64,000 nucleotides of DNA from Bradyrhizobium liaoningense (GTDB lineage: Bacteria; Pseudomonadota; Alphaproteobacteria; Rhizobiales; Xanthobacteraceae). Shown here one piece after another: positions 37,162 through 45,065 of the stretch (within the stretch, counting starts at the first letter, position 1; each line of letters opens with the position of its first letter). The position numbers and the translations under genes are program-made. The notes under the pieces are model-generated. The model saw nothing but the letters and a program-made list of their open reading frames with translations. It did not search any database and was not told the origin of the DNA. Location: assembly GCF_018130825.1 (NCBI RefSeq), contig NZ_JAFCJS010000006.1, positions 533,169-597,168 of the forward strand, read 5' to 3'.

Positions 37162-37923
37162 ATGCCGGACCCCATCCGCCATATCCGGCCTTTCGTATCG
37201 GCCGTCCTGCTCGCGCTACTGGCTGCGATGCTGGGCGCCTGCAGCGGCGGCGATTTCGGCCGCACCCGCGCTGACATGCGCAGCGACGACATGCATCGCT
37301 GGCTCGGCGCCGAGGCGACCGGCAGCGTCGGCCTGAGGCCTTCGCAATTCCAGCTCACCGACGAGGAACGCCAGCTTCGCGACCTCGCCTATCCCATGAT
37401 CGAGCCGCCGCTGTCGCGCCCGGCCTGGAAGAGCGTGTTCGGCGACTACAAGCCGCTGCCATCGCCCTGGCAGCAGAAGATCGTGTTCGACCGCACCATG
37501 TACGGCCGCACGCTGATCGACGAGCCGCACCGCTCGCATTCCTCGCGCTATGCGCAGCTGATCGAGGACGTCCGCAACGACATCACCCGCTTTGAGCCGT
37601 TCTTCGCCTCCGCGATCCGCGTCATCGACCTCGACAGGAAGCGCGATGCCACCATGGCGCGCGTCTCCGCGCTCTCGCCGAGGGAGAGGGACGATGCGGT
37701 CGCGCGCATGCAGGAGAACTCGCTGATCGTGCAGTGGGTGCAGCAGTGCCTGGAGCAGCGCGTCTCGTCCTACCGCTGGGCCCTGGAGCGCCTGGTGATC
37801 CAGGCGCCCGACGGCATGGCCGCCGACGCCGACCGCCTGATCGGCGAGCTCGCCGCCCAGACCGCCAATCCGCCGGTCATGAGCCAGCCGCCCTACGGGC
37901 GCGCGGTCGTGGTGAAGGGCTAG
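37162..37923 (+). CDS. Predicted outer-membrane or periplasmic lipoprotein
   Basis: 253 residues from ATG 37162. A signal peptide ends in a lipobox (VSAVLLALLAAMLGAC, Cys about residue 26). The remainder is soluble and helical, with many Arg and aromatic residues (LRDLAYPMIEPPLSRPAWK, SHSSRYAQLIEDVRNDITRF). It matches an uncharacterised Rhizobiales lipoprotein pattern; I cannot name a family. The gene is under the promoter region with two CtrA-like boxes, which makes an envelope role tied to the cell cycle possible. Its last 47 bases overlap the 3' end of the convergent LysR gene. Confidence 0.75.
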   Translation: MPDPIRHIRPFVSAVLLALLAAMLGACSGGDFGRTRADMRSDDMHRWLGAEATGSVGLRPSQFQLTDEERQLRDLAYPMIEPPLSRPAWKSVFGDYKPLPSPWQQKIVFDRTMYGRTLIDEPHRSHSSRYAQLIEDVRNDITRFEPFFASAIRVIDLDRKRDATMARVSALSPRERDDAVARMQENSLIVQWVQQCLEQRVSSYRWALERLVIQAPDGMAADADRLIGELAAQTANPPVMSQPPYGRAVVVKG

Positions 37924-38779
37924 GCGCTTTACGCGCAGCGCGCCGGCCGGGAGTCCGATCGACTTTTCGCTGCTTCTGAAGCTTTGCGACAAAATCCTTC
38001 AGCGCATCCGCGAGGGGCGCCGATGCGCGATAGGCGAGGCCTACCTCGCGACTGACCTTGACCTCGATCTCGCGCACCGCGACGTCAGGATTGCCGCGTG
38101 CCACGCCTTCCGGGACGATGGCGATGCCGACGCCGGCGGCGACCAGCGCCATCGCCCAGTCCTCCGATTGCGCGATCGCCGCGGTCTGGCGCCGCTGCGC
38201 ATTGCGGCCGAAGAATGCGCTCTGTTCGCAATGGCAGCGGTCGATCAGCGGGACCTCGGCGAGATCGGCGGCGCGGAGCTTCTCCTTCAGCGTCAGCGGA
38301 TGCGACGGCGGCAGCGCGGCGACATAGCGCTCGCTCCACAGCGCAACGAAATGCTCGTCGGCGCGCAGCATGGTCTTGGCGACGATCCGCGCATCGGCGC
38401 GCTCGTCGCTGCCGACGAGGCGGAGCGCGATGTCGCTGCGCGCCGTTAGCGGCTTCAGGAGCGCGATGGTCCGGGGCACGTCGAGCGTGCGCATCAGGCC
38501 CAGCGTCACCGTAGTTTTTGTCGCCGGCTTCCTGAACAGGCTGCGCGCGGCGTCGGCCTCGTCGATGATGCGGCGAGCGAGGGTGTGAAACTGCTCCGCC
38601 GAGGCGGTGGGCGCGACGCCCTTCTTGTGCCGGATGAACAGGGTGGTGCCGAGCTCGGCCTCCAGATGGGTGATCGCGGTCGAGATCGACGGCTGCGACA
38701 CGAAGCAGGCGCGCGCCGCGGCGGTCAGATTGCGCTCGCGGTAGACGGCGGCGAAATAGCGAAGCTCGCGGATGTCCAT
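37877..38779 (-). CDS. LysR family transcriptional regulator
   Basis: 300 residues. The N-terminal winged helix-turn-helix is MDIRELRYFAAVYRERNLTA followed by FVSQPSISTAITHLEAELG, and the effector domain covers about 90-280 (LLKPLTARSDIALRLVG, DWAMALVAAGVGIAIVPEG). The extreme C-terminus (KVDRTPGRRAARKAPSPSPR) is basic and overlaps the lipoprotein gene on the other strand by 47 bases, so it may be dispensable. It is transcribed divergently from an MBL-fold hydrolase 94 bases away, the normal arrangement for a LysR regulator and its target. Confidence 0.93.
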   Translation of the reverse strand: MDIRELRYFAAVYRERNLTAAARACFVSQPSISTAITHLEAELGTTLFIRHKKGVAPTASAEQFHTLARRIIDEADAARSLFRKPATKTTVTLGLMRTLDVPRTIALLKPLTARSDIALRLVGSDERADARIVAKTMLRADEHFVALWSERYVAALPPSHPLTLKEKLRAADLAEVPLIDRCHCEQSAFFGRNAQRRQTAAIAQSEDWAMALVAAGVGIAIVPEGVARGNPDVAVREIEVKVSREVGLAYRASAPLADALKDFVAKLQKQRKVDRTPGRRAARKAPSPSPRPRARRAAGS

Positions 38780-38794
38780 AGGGTAAGCCTAGAG

Positions 38795-38823
38795 ATAGTA
38801 TCAATATTCGGTATTTTACCTAT
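38795..38823. promoter_or_regulatory. Probable LysR operator between regulator and MBL gene
   Basis: An imperfect inverted repeat ATAG-TATCAAT ... ATTTTAC-CTAT lies in AT-rich sequence, centred midway in the 94-bp divergent gap and containing T-N11-A pairs expected for LysR proteins. It is the most AT-rich stretch nearby. Which of several T-N11-A alignments is used cannot be told. Confidence 0.5.
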
Positions 38824-38873
38824 GGACCACGCGGTGGCAAGAACGCGCCTGTCACAACAGGCGAGGGTCATCC

Positions 38874-39701
38874 ATGAAAATCCATCATCTCAACACCGGC
38901 ACGATGTGCCCGGTCGGCCGCCGCCTGGTGAACGGCACCGGCAGCCTGTTCCAGCGCGCCCGCCTGGTCTGCCATTGCCTGCTGGTCGAGACCAATGACG
39001 GCCTCGCGCTCGTCGACACCGGCATCGGGCTCGGCGATATCGCAACACCCGGTCGGCTGGGACGGCGATGGCTGCGGCAGACCGCGCCAACGCTCGATCC
39101 CGCGGAGACGGCGGTGCAGCAGGTCAAGGCGCTCGGCTATTCACCCAAGGACGTGCGCCACGTGCTGCTGACGCATCTCGACCGCGATCACGCCGGCGGC
39201 GTGCCCGACTTTCCCGATGCCACGATCCACGTCCACCGTGCCGAATACGACATGGCGGTGCTGCGCAAGCCCGCGCCGCCCGAGGGGCGCTACGTCACCG
39301 GGCAGTGGAGCCATGGGCCGCGCTGGGCCTTCTATGACGAGGCCGGCGAGGACTGGTTCGGCTTCAGGGGCGTGCGCGCGCTCGGCGACAAGGAGGCCGA
39401 CATCGTCATGATCCCGCTCGCCGGCCACACGCTCGGTCATTGCGGCATCGCGGTGCGCTCGGGAGACACATGGCTGCTGCACGCCGGCGACAGCTACTTC
39501 CATCACGCCCAGCTCGACGCATCGCCGCGCGTGCCGTTGATGCTTGGCTATTTCCAGCGCCGCGGCGACATGGACCGGAACAAGCGGATCGCCAACCAGG
39601 CGCGGCTGCGCGCGCTGAAGCGCGACCACGGCGACCGCGTGAGGATCGTCAACAGCCACGATCCCGCCGATTACGAGCGCTGCCGCTGCGGCGCGCATTG
39701 A
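38874..39701 (+). CDS. MBL-fold metallo-hydrolase (lactonase-like)
   Basis: A 275-residue metallo-beta-lactamase-fold hydrolase. The first metal motif reads LLTHLDRDHAGG, i.e. H-x-D-x-D-H in place of the common H-x-H-x-D-H, followed by the distal His in PLAGHTLGHCGIAV and the bridging Asp in LLHAGDSYFHH, with a last His in VNSHDPADY. The pattern is found in a subset of quorum-quenching lactonases and related hydrolases; the missing second His would alter one metal ligand. Start choice is supported by the conserved opening MKIHHLNTGTMCPVG. Divergent from a LysR gene, it is presumably the regulated target. Confidence 0.88.
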   Translation: MKIHHLNTGTMCPVGRRLVNGTGSLFQRARLVCHCLLVETNDGLALVDTGIGLGDIATPGRLGRRWLRQTAPTLDPAETAVQQVKALGYSPKDVRHVLLTHLDRDHAGGVPDFPDATIHVHRAEYDMAVLRKPAPPEGRYVTGQWSHGPRWAFYDEAGEDWFGFRGVRALGDKEADIVMIPLAGHTLGHCGIAVRSGDTWLLHAGDSYFHHAQLDASPRVPLMLGYFQRRGDMDRNKRIANQARLRALKRDHGDRVRIVNSHDPADYERCRCGAH

Positions 39702-39715
39702 GCGCGTGCGGCGCG

Positions 39716-40294
39716 TCACCGCTGTCCGTCGTGCACGGAGATCTCCGACGCCTTGAGTCCCCCGATGCGCGCATGCGGCCGGCCGCCGGTCGCCATCACG
39801 AGGCCGAAGGCGATCTCGTCACGCCGTGGCGCGTCCCACAGCGTCATCTCCGCGGTGCCGAAATGGCTGCGGACATAGGCGGCGTGGATGTGACCGAGCG
39901 GCACCATCAGCCGCGTGCCGGGCCCGCCGATCGTCTTCGCGGCAGGCACGATCGCCTTGGGTTGGCCGAGCACCTCGCGCATGCCGTGGCCGCCGGCCTC
40001 GTGCCAGACGGCGCCGTGCTCGAGCTCGCCGTCCTCGCCGACGATGATGCCCTTGCCATAGGCTTCGATCCGCGCCGCGCCGCCGAGCTGCGCAATCAGC
40101 CCGGTCGCGAGCTCGCGTCCGAGCTCACGCAAGGAGGCCTGGAACGGCATCAGGTCGGGCTCATAGCGGCCGGCGAAGGGATTGCGGATCACCGCGATGG
40201 CCGTTCCGACCAGCAGCGGCTTCTCCAGCCGGGGTCCGCGCTCATGCCAGACGGTCTCGACGCTGAGCGCGGTCTTGCGAATGTCGTGGGACAT
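39716..40294 (-). CDS. AA_synth (DUF1185) family protein
   Basis: A 192-residue protein of the amino-acid-synthesis family (PF06684), whose name is historical; members have a Bacillus chorismate-mutase-like fold and usually sit in catabolic operons. Blocks seen: VETVWHERGPRLEKPLLVGT, VIRNPFAGRYEPDLMPFQ, GAVWHEAGGHGMREVLGQP and GHIHAAYVRSHFGT. It starts eight bases after the FAH-family gene stop, so both are read together from the GntR-controlled promoter region. A role in an acid or amide degradation pathway is the contextual guess. Confidence 0.85.
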   Translation of the reverse strand: MSHDIRKTALSVETVWHERGPRLEKPLLVGTAIAVIRNPFAGRYEPDLMPFQASLRELGRELATGLIAQLGGAARIEAYGKGIIVGEDGELEHGAVWHEAGGHGMREVLGQPKAIVPAAKTIGGPGTRLMVPLGHIHAAYVRSHFGTAEMTLWDAPRRDEIAFGLVMATGGRPHARIGGLKASEISVHDGQR

Positions 40295-40302
40295 GCGGGG
40301 TC

Positions 40303-41166
40303 TTACGCCTCGTCCACGACGGGATTGCTGAGCACGCCGATGTTCTCGATCTCGACCTCGACCACGTCGCCTGCTTTAAGGAAGATCGGCGGCTTGCGGG
40401 TGAAGCCGACGCCGGCCGGCGTGCCGGTGGCGATGACGTCGCCGGGCACGAGGTCGAAGATGGTCGAGCAATATTCGATCAGCCGCGGGATCGAGAAGAT
40501 CAGCATCGAGGTGTCGGAGGATTGCACGGTCGCGCCGTTGACGCGCGTCTCCAGCTTCAGCTTGGCGGGGTCGCCGATCTCGTCCGGCGTGACCAGCCAC
40601 GGTCCGAACGGGCCGGTGCCGACGAAGTTCTTGCCCGAAGCGATCTGCTGGGCGTGGCGCTGCCAGTCGCGCACGCTGACGTCGTTGTAGATCGAGTAGC
40701 CCGCGACGTGATTCCAGGCATCGGCCTGGCTGATGTGGCGGCCACCCTTGCCGATGACGACGGCGAGCTCGCCTTCCCAGTCGAAATTGTCCGAGACCTT
40801 CGGCCGGATCACCGGTGCGTTGTGCGCGACCTGGGAGCGCCAGACCCGCAGGAAGATCGGCGGAAACTCGGTGATCTCGCGCTTCATGCCGAACGCCACC
40901 GCCTCGTTGTGGTGGTCGAGATAGTTGCGCACGGCGCAGACGATCTTCTCCGGGCGCGGGATCACCGGCAGGTATTTGATATCGCCGAGCGCGAGGGTCG
41001 GCTTGTGCGCGGCGACGATGGTCGCGCGGCGCGCGTAGTCGTCGCTGCCGAGGAAGTCCGCCAGCGTCGGGTACTGGGGCAGGGCGCGGCCGAGATCCAC
41101 CACGCCGTTTTCGACAACGGCGCCCCAGCTTTCCCGATTTCCGTCCAAGAACGACAGCAGCTTCAT
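40303..41166 (-). CDS. Fumarylacetoacetate hydrolase family protein
   Basis: A metal-dependent C-C hydrolase or decarboxylase/isomerase of the FAH superfamily, 287 residues from ATG at 41164-41166. The catalytic region contains DNFDWEGELAVVIGKGGRHI with the metal-binding Glu pair, and YSIYNDVSVRDWQR with the metal Asp. The substrate-binding C-terminus is SMLIFSIPRLIEYCSTIFDL then VPGDVIATGTPAGVGF. Such enzymes often act after ring cleavage in aromatic breakdown. A perfect ATTTTCGAAAAT palindrome lies at 41207-41218, 41 bases upstream, linking it to the GntR regulator. Confidence 0.9.
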   Translation of the reverse strand: MKLLSFLDGNRESWGAVVENGVVDLGRALPQYPTLADFLGSDDYARRATIVAAHKPTLALGDIKYLPVIPRPEKIVCAVRNYLDHHNEAVAFGMKREITEFPPIFLRVWRSQVAHNAPVIRPKVSDNFDWEGELAVVIGKGGRHISQADAWNHVAGYSIYNDVSVRDWQRHAQQIASGKNFVGTGPFGPWLVTPDEIGDPAKLKLETRVNGATVQSSDTSMLIFSIPRLIEYCSTIFDLVPGDVIATGTPAGVGFTRKPPIFLKAGDVVEVEIENIGVLSNPVVDEA

Positions 41167-41206
41167 GGTTTCGCCCCAAGGGTTTCGATTTTCGATCTTT
41201 TGTATT

Positions 41207-41218
41207 ATTTTCGAAAAT
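41207..41218. promoter_or_regulatory. GntR operator, copy 1
   Basis: ATTTTCGAAAAT is a perfect 12-bp palindrome just upstream of the FAH gene. The same 12-mer recurs at 42036-42047 and a variant at 42018-42029, on both sides of the FCD-type GntR gene. Confidence 0.65.
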
Positions 41219-41259
41219 TGAGCCGCGCGCAAGTCCACCGTGCGTGAATTTGCCGGCGC

Positions 41260-41961
41260 CTATTCGGCGTCCAGCAGATGGCCCGCGTATGTCGCCACGT
41301 TGTCGGAGGTCGAGCGGATATGCGTCTCGATCAGCTGCACGGCGAGATCGGCATTACGCGAGATCGCGGCCTGCATGATCGCTTGGTGCTCGCCGGCCTT
41401 GTCGCGCGGGCGCGGGCGGAAATTGGCGGAGAGGTGCCGGTAGCGCTCGGCACGGTCGAACAGCTCGGCGCGAATGGCCAGCAGCGTCGCCGAGCCGCAG
41501 GCGGACACCAGCGCCTGGTGGAACTGGCGATGGGCGATCTTCCATTCAGGGTCGCGCAGGGGATGCTCGGGATCGCGGTGCTCGATCCGCTTCAGGCGGT
41601 GCAGCGTCGAGATCACGGCGATTTCCCAGTCGTCATCACCCCGTTCGATCGAGCGGCGGATCAATTCCACCTCGATCAGAACCCGCGCATCGGTGACCTC
41701 GACCAGATCCTGGCGGCTGACCGGCGCCACGCGAAACCCGCGCTGCTCCTGGGCGTCGACGAGGCCCTCCGCGGCAAGCGCCGTCAGCGCCTCCCGCAGC
41801 GTGGTGAAGCTCGCGCCAAAGCGTTCGCGCAGCACGTCGAAGCGCAGCGGCTCGCCCGGCGCAAGGCCGCAGGCGATGATCTCCTCGCGCAGCCGATGCG
41901 TGATGTCGGCGGCGATGGTCTTGCCGAATTCCTTGCGGGGACGAATGGCGCTTTCGGACAT
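41260..41961 (-). CDS. GntR family (FCD) transcriptional regulator
   Basis: 233 residues. The winged helix is about 18-85 (ADITHRLREEIIACGLAPGE, FDVLRERFGASFTTLREALT), and the FCD domain carries metal-type residues in HRQFHQALVSACGS and the His of EHQAIMQAA and IETHIRST. It sits between two catabolic arms: the FAH/AA_synth genes downstream on the same strand and the oxidoreductase/VOC/Bug genes divergent. The repeated palindrome ATTTTCGAAAAT in front of both arms is the likely operator. FCD regulators usually repress until a pathway acid is bound. Confidence 0.92.
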   Translation of the reverse strand: MSESAIRPRKEFGKTIAADITHRLREEIIACGLAPGEPLRFDVLRERFGASFTTLREALTALAAEGLVDAQEQRGFRVAPVSRQDLVEVTDARVLIEVELIRRSIERGDDDWEIAVISTLHRLKRIEHRDPEHPLRDPEWKIAHRQFHQALVSACGSATLLAIRAELFDRAERYRHLSANFRPRPRDKAGEHQAIMQAAISRNADLAVQLIETHIRSTSDNVATYAGHLLDAE

Positions 41962-42017
41962 GGCTCAGCCAATGAATCGATGCCTCAACATGCCGCGGCA
42001 ACGACCATCTTGCAATA

Positions 42018-42029
42018 ATTTTCGTAAAC
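42018..42029. promoter_or_regulatory. GntR operator variant
   Basis: ATTTTCGTAAAC shares nine of twelve positions with the perfect palindrome and begins 18 bases upstream of the perfect copy at 42036, in the gap between the GntR gene and the divergent oxidoreductase gene. Two near-in-phase sites would suit cooperative binding. Confidence 0.5.
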
Positions 42030-42035
42030 GGTATG

Positions 42036-42047
42036 ATTTTCGAAAAT
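42036..42047. promoter_or_regulatory. GntR operator, copy 2
   Basis: A second perfect ATTTTCGAAAAT palindrome, 34 bases before the ATG at 42081 and about 75 bases from the GntR start. A competing ATG at 42033 overlaps it and was rejected as a start for that reason. Confidence 0.65.
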
Positions 42048-42080
42048 ACGGTTTTGAAGAGGTCTGGGGAGCGTGAAGAC

Positions 42081-43073
42081 ATGAGGGCAGTGCTGGTGCG
42101 TCAGCCGGGTGGGCCGGATGCACTCGAGGTGGTCGAGTTTCCGGTGCCCGTGCCGGGCGCAGGCCAGGTGCAGATCCGGGCCGAGGCGTTCGGGGTTGGG
42201 CAGCCCGACGCGCTGATCCGGCGCGGCGTCTACAAATGGATGCCGCCGCTGCCGGCCAATCCCGGCAACGACGTCGCCGGTCGCATTTCCGCGCTCGGGC
42301 CTGATGTCGAGGGTTTTGCCGTCGGCCAGAAGGTGCTGCTGAGCGCGCGCGATCTGTCCCAGCGCGGCGGCTGCTACGCCGATTATGTGCTCGCGCCCGC
42401 GGATGCCGTTCACGCGCTGCCCGACCATGTCGATCTGCAAGCCGCCGTGTGCCTGTCGAACTACCAGGTCGCCTACGCGCTGCTGCACGAGTGCCGCCAT
42501 CCGCGCGCGCCCACAAGCGTGCTGGTGATTGGGGCTGCCGGCGGCGTCGGCACCGCGCTGGTGCAGCTGGCAAAGCTCGCCGGGATGACTGTCATCGGCA
42601 CGGTCTCGACCGAGGAGAAGGCCGCGTTCGCGAAGGCCAACGGCGCCGATCACACCATCTTCTACCGCAGCGAGGACGTCGTGGCGCGCACGCGCGAGCT
42701 GACGAAGGGCGAGGGCGTCGGCCTCGTGCTCGATCATGTCTGCGGGCCCGAGTTCACCGCCTATCTCGGCGCGCTCGGCAAATGGGGCACGCTCCTGTCG
42801 TACAACGCCTTCGCCGGATTGCCGGAAGAGAATCTGATGGCGGCGATGCGCAACCATCTCGACATCTGCCCGGCCGTGCGCTGCTTCTCCTTCCACATCT
42901 ACGACCACGATCGCGACGGCCGCCGCGCCCTGATGCGCAGCGTGATCGAGGCCCTGAGCCGCGATGCGATCAAGCCGGCGATCTCGGCGGTCTTGAGGCT
43001 CGACGAGGTCAGGAAGGCGCATACGCTGCTGGAGCAGGGCTCCGCGCTCGGCAAGATCATCATGACGCCATGA
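42081..43073 (+). CDS. MDR-family quinone oxidoreductase (zinc-independent)
   Basis: NADPH-dependent quinone or enone reductase of the medium-chain dehydrogenase superfamily, 330 residues from ATG 42081 with GGGGAG ahead. Blocks: MRAVLVRQPGGPDALEVVEF, NPGNDVAGRISALGPDVEGF and the cofactor fingerprint SVLVIGAAGGVGTALVQLAK. The zinc-ligand pattern of alcohol dehydrogenases is absent. It is the first gene of the right arm of the GntR divergon, followed after 11 bases by the VOC gene. Its reaction in the presumed pathway (reducing an enoyl or quinone intermediate) is inference. Confidence 0.9.
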   Translation: MRAVLVRQPGGPDALEVVEFPVPVPGAGQVQIRAEAFGVGQPDALIRRGVYKWMPPLPANPGNDVAGRISALGPDVEGFAVGQKVLLSARDLSQRGGCYADYVLAPADAVHALPDHVDLQAAVCLSNYQVAYALLHECRHPRAPTSVLVIGAAGGVGTALVQLAKLAGMTVIGTVSTEEKAAFAKANGADHTIFYRSEDVVARTRELTKGEGVGLVLDHVCGPEFTAYLGALGKWGTLLSYNAFAGLPEENLMAAMRNHLDICPAVRCFSFHIYDHDRDGRRALMRSVIEALSRDAIKPAISAVLRLDEVRKAHTLLEQGSALGKIIMTP

Positions 43074-43084
43074 GGGGGTGGACG

Positions 43085-43987
43085 ATGACACAAGCACCCA
43101 TTGCACGCTTCACCCGGTTGCGGCACGCGACCTTTACCTCGCCAGATCCGGAGCGGCTGCTCGACTACTACCGCGGCGTGATCGGTCTCGGTCTCGTCGC
43201 TCGCGACGGAGGGCGCCTGTTCCTCGCCAATGATTCCGAACAGCTCTCGCTGGTGATCGAGCCCGGCGGCGCCGCGCTGAAGAGCATCGCGTTCGAGATA
43301 TCACCAGATGTCCAGATCGAGGCGCTGGGCGCCGCGCTGAAGCAGGCTGACTTACGGCCCGAGCTCCACAGCGATTCTCTGCCTGGCGTATCCCGGCTGC
43401 TGTCCTTCAGCGATCCCGAAGGGACGCGCTTCGAATTGATCCAGGGCTGGACGCCGACGCCGGCGCAGGAGCGGATCGGCGCCCTCGCGGTCGCCAAGCT
43501 CGGCCATGTCGCGCTGCGCACGCCCGATCCGCAAGCCGCTTCGGACTTCTATGCGAATGTGATGGGCCTGCGGGTCTCGGACTGGATCGAGGATCGCTTC
43601 GTCTTCATGCGCAGCGGGTTCGAGCATCATACGCTGAACTTCGCCCGTGCACCCGAGCGCAGTCTTCATCATTTCGCCTTCGAGCTGCGGGGGCCCGAGC
43701 ACATGCACCGGGCCTGCGATCACCTCGCGCGGCACAAGCTGCCCGTGCTCTGGGGTCCGGTTCGTCACGGCCCCGGCCACAACACGGCGATCTATCACCG
43801 CAATCCCGACGGCCATCTGGTCGAGCTGTTCTGCGATCTCGACCGCATGACCGACGAGGCGCTCGGCTATTTCGAGCCGCGCCCGTGGCACCGCGATCGT
43901 CCGCAGCGGCCAAAGGTCTGGGTCGGCCTGCCGCGCGACGTCTGGGGCATGGCGCCTTCGCCGGAATGCACGGAGTTCGCGCGCTAG
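43085..43987 (+). CDS. Type I extradiol-dioxygenase-like VOC protein
   Basis: 300 residues in two glyoxalase-fold modules. The metal triad of type I extradiol dioxygenases is visible in the second module: His141 (LGHVALRTPDP), His195/196 (SLHHFAFELRG) and Glu247 (PDGHLVELFCD). The N-terminal module (RHATFTSPDPERLLDYYRG) is the degenerate one. This strongly suggests meta-cleavage of a catechol-like substrate with Fe(II) and O2. A longer open frame begins inside the oxidoreductase gene; ATG 43085, with AGGGGGTG upstream, is chosen. It lies between the oxidoreductase and a Bug receptor, under the GntR palindromes. Confidence 0.88.
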   Translation: MTQAPIARFTRLRHATFTSPDPERLLDYYRGVIGLGLVARDGGRLFLANDSEQLSLVIEPGGAALKSIAFEISPDVQIEALGAALKQADLRPELHSDSLPGVSRLLSFSDPEGTRFELIQGWTPTPAQERIGALAVAKLGHVALRTPDPQAASDFYANVMGLRVSDWIEDRFVFMRSGFEHHTLNFARAPERSLHHFAFELRGPEHMHRACDHLARHKLPVLWGPVRHGPGHNTAIYHRNPDGHLVELFCDLDRMTDEALGYFEPRPWHRDRPQRPKVWVGLPRDVWGMAPSPECTEFAR

Positions 43988-44061
43988 GGCATGTGAGTTC
44001 GAACGGAAGATTGCCGCACGCGCTGCGGCCAAAGACATAACAATCAAAGGGAGAAGCATCC

Positions 44062-45039
44062 ATGCTCTGGATGAAGCGGCTTGCTGCGGCCATTTTTCTG
44101 CTGGGCATCTGTATCGCAACCGGCCCCGTGTCGGCCGAGACTTATCCGTCGCGCCCGATCCGGCTGCTGCACGGATTTGCCGCGGGCGGTGCGGCCGATA
44201 CGCTGTCGCGCATCATCGCCGACGGGCTCTCGAAGAAGCTCGGGCAGCCGATCATCGTCGAGGCCAAGCCTGGTGCGGGCGGCAACATCGCCGCGGACGC
44301 CATCGCGAAAGCCGCACCCGACGGCTACACGCTCGGGCTCGTCACCGGCGCGCATGCGATTTCCGCGGCGACCTACAAGAGCCTCGCCTACCAGCCGGTC
44401 GAGAGTTTCGACATGATCTCGACGCTGGTCTACTACGCGCTCGTCATCGCCGTGCGCAACGATCATCCTGCAAAATCGCTCGGCGATCTCATCACCATCG
44501 CCAAGGAGAAGCCGGGCGCGCTCAGCTTCGGATCGGTCGGCTTTGGCAGCACGCATCATCTTGCGGGAGAGCTGTTGAACGCGGCGGCCGGCGTCGAGAT
44601 CGTGCACGTGCCGTATCGCGGCGATTCGCAGTCCATCACCGCGCTGCTCGGCGGCGAAGTGCCCATCATCGTCGGCACGCCCGTCCTGCTCGCGCCGCAG
44701 ATCCAGAGCGGCGCGATCCGCGGCCTCGCGGTGACCTCGCCGGCGCGCACGGCCTTGCTGCCTGATGTTCCCACGGTTCAGGAAGCCGGCATCAAGGGCT
44801 ACGATGTGCGCACCTGGGCGGGCCTGCTGGCTCCGAAGGGCACGCCACCCGCGATCATGGCGACGCTCAATGCAGCGACGCTCGAGGTGCTCAGGGACCC
44901 CGAGATCAAGCAGCGCCTGGAGACGGCCGTCGGCGGCGAGGTCCGCGGCAGCTCGCCGGCCGAGATGAAGGCGCTGATCGAGTCCGAGATCATCAAATGG
45001 ACCGGCGTGGTGGAGCGGGCGAAGCTCCCGAAGATCTGA
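44062..45039 (+). CDS. Bug/TctC-type tricarboxylate transporter receptor, orphan
   Basis: Periplasmic solute receptor, 325 residues. A Sec signal (MKRLAAAIFLLGICIATGPV, cleavage near VSA) is followed by the Bug opening YPSRPIRLLHGFAAGGAADT and EAKPGAGGNIAADAIAKAAP. It is the last gene of the GntR-controlled right arm, but there are no tctA or tctB genes nearby, so it must use permeases encoded elsewhere, or act as a sensor, as some Bug proteins do. AGGGAGAAG lies ten bases before the ATG. Confidence 0.92.
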   Translation: MLWMKRLAAAIFLLGICIATGPVSAETYPSRPIRLLHGFAAGGAADTLSRIIADGLSKKLGQPIIVEAKPGAGGNIAADAIAKAAPDGYTLGLVTGAHAISAATYKSLAYQPVESFDMISTLVYYALVIAVRNDHPAKSLGDLITIAKEKPGALSFGSVGFGSTHHLAGELLNAAAGVEIVHVPYRGDSQSITALLGGEVPIIVGTPVLLAPQIQSGAIRGLAVTSPARTALLPDVPTVQEAGIKGYDVRTWAGLLAPKGTPPAIMATLNAATLEVLRDPEIKQRLETAVGGEVRGSSPAEMKALIESEIIKWTGVVERAKLPKI

Positions 45040-45065
45040 TCTGCGGAAGCTCGCCCGCTGCTCCG

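Noticed and set aside
42449..43084. Extension of the VOC gene start into the oxidoreductase gene
   Set aside because: Residues before ATG 43085 are the off-frame reading of the oxidoreductase and lack glyoxalase-fold features.
45015..45061. Imperfect inverted repeat at the convergent ends of the Bug and Cj0069-family genes
   Set aside because: The arms (GCGGGCGAAGCT / AAGCTCGCCCGC) are partly coding and lack a T-tract, so I do not call a terminator.
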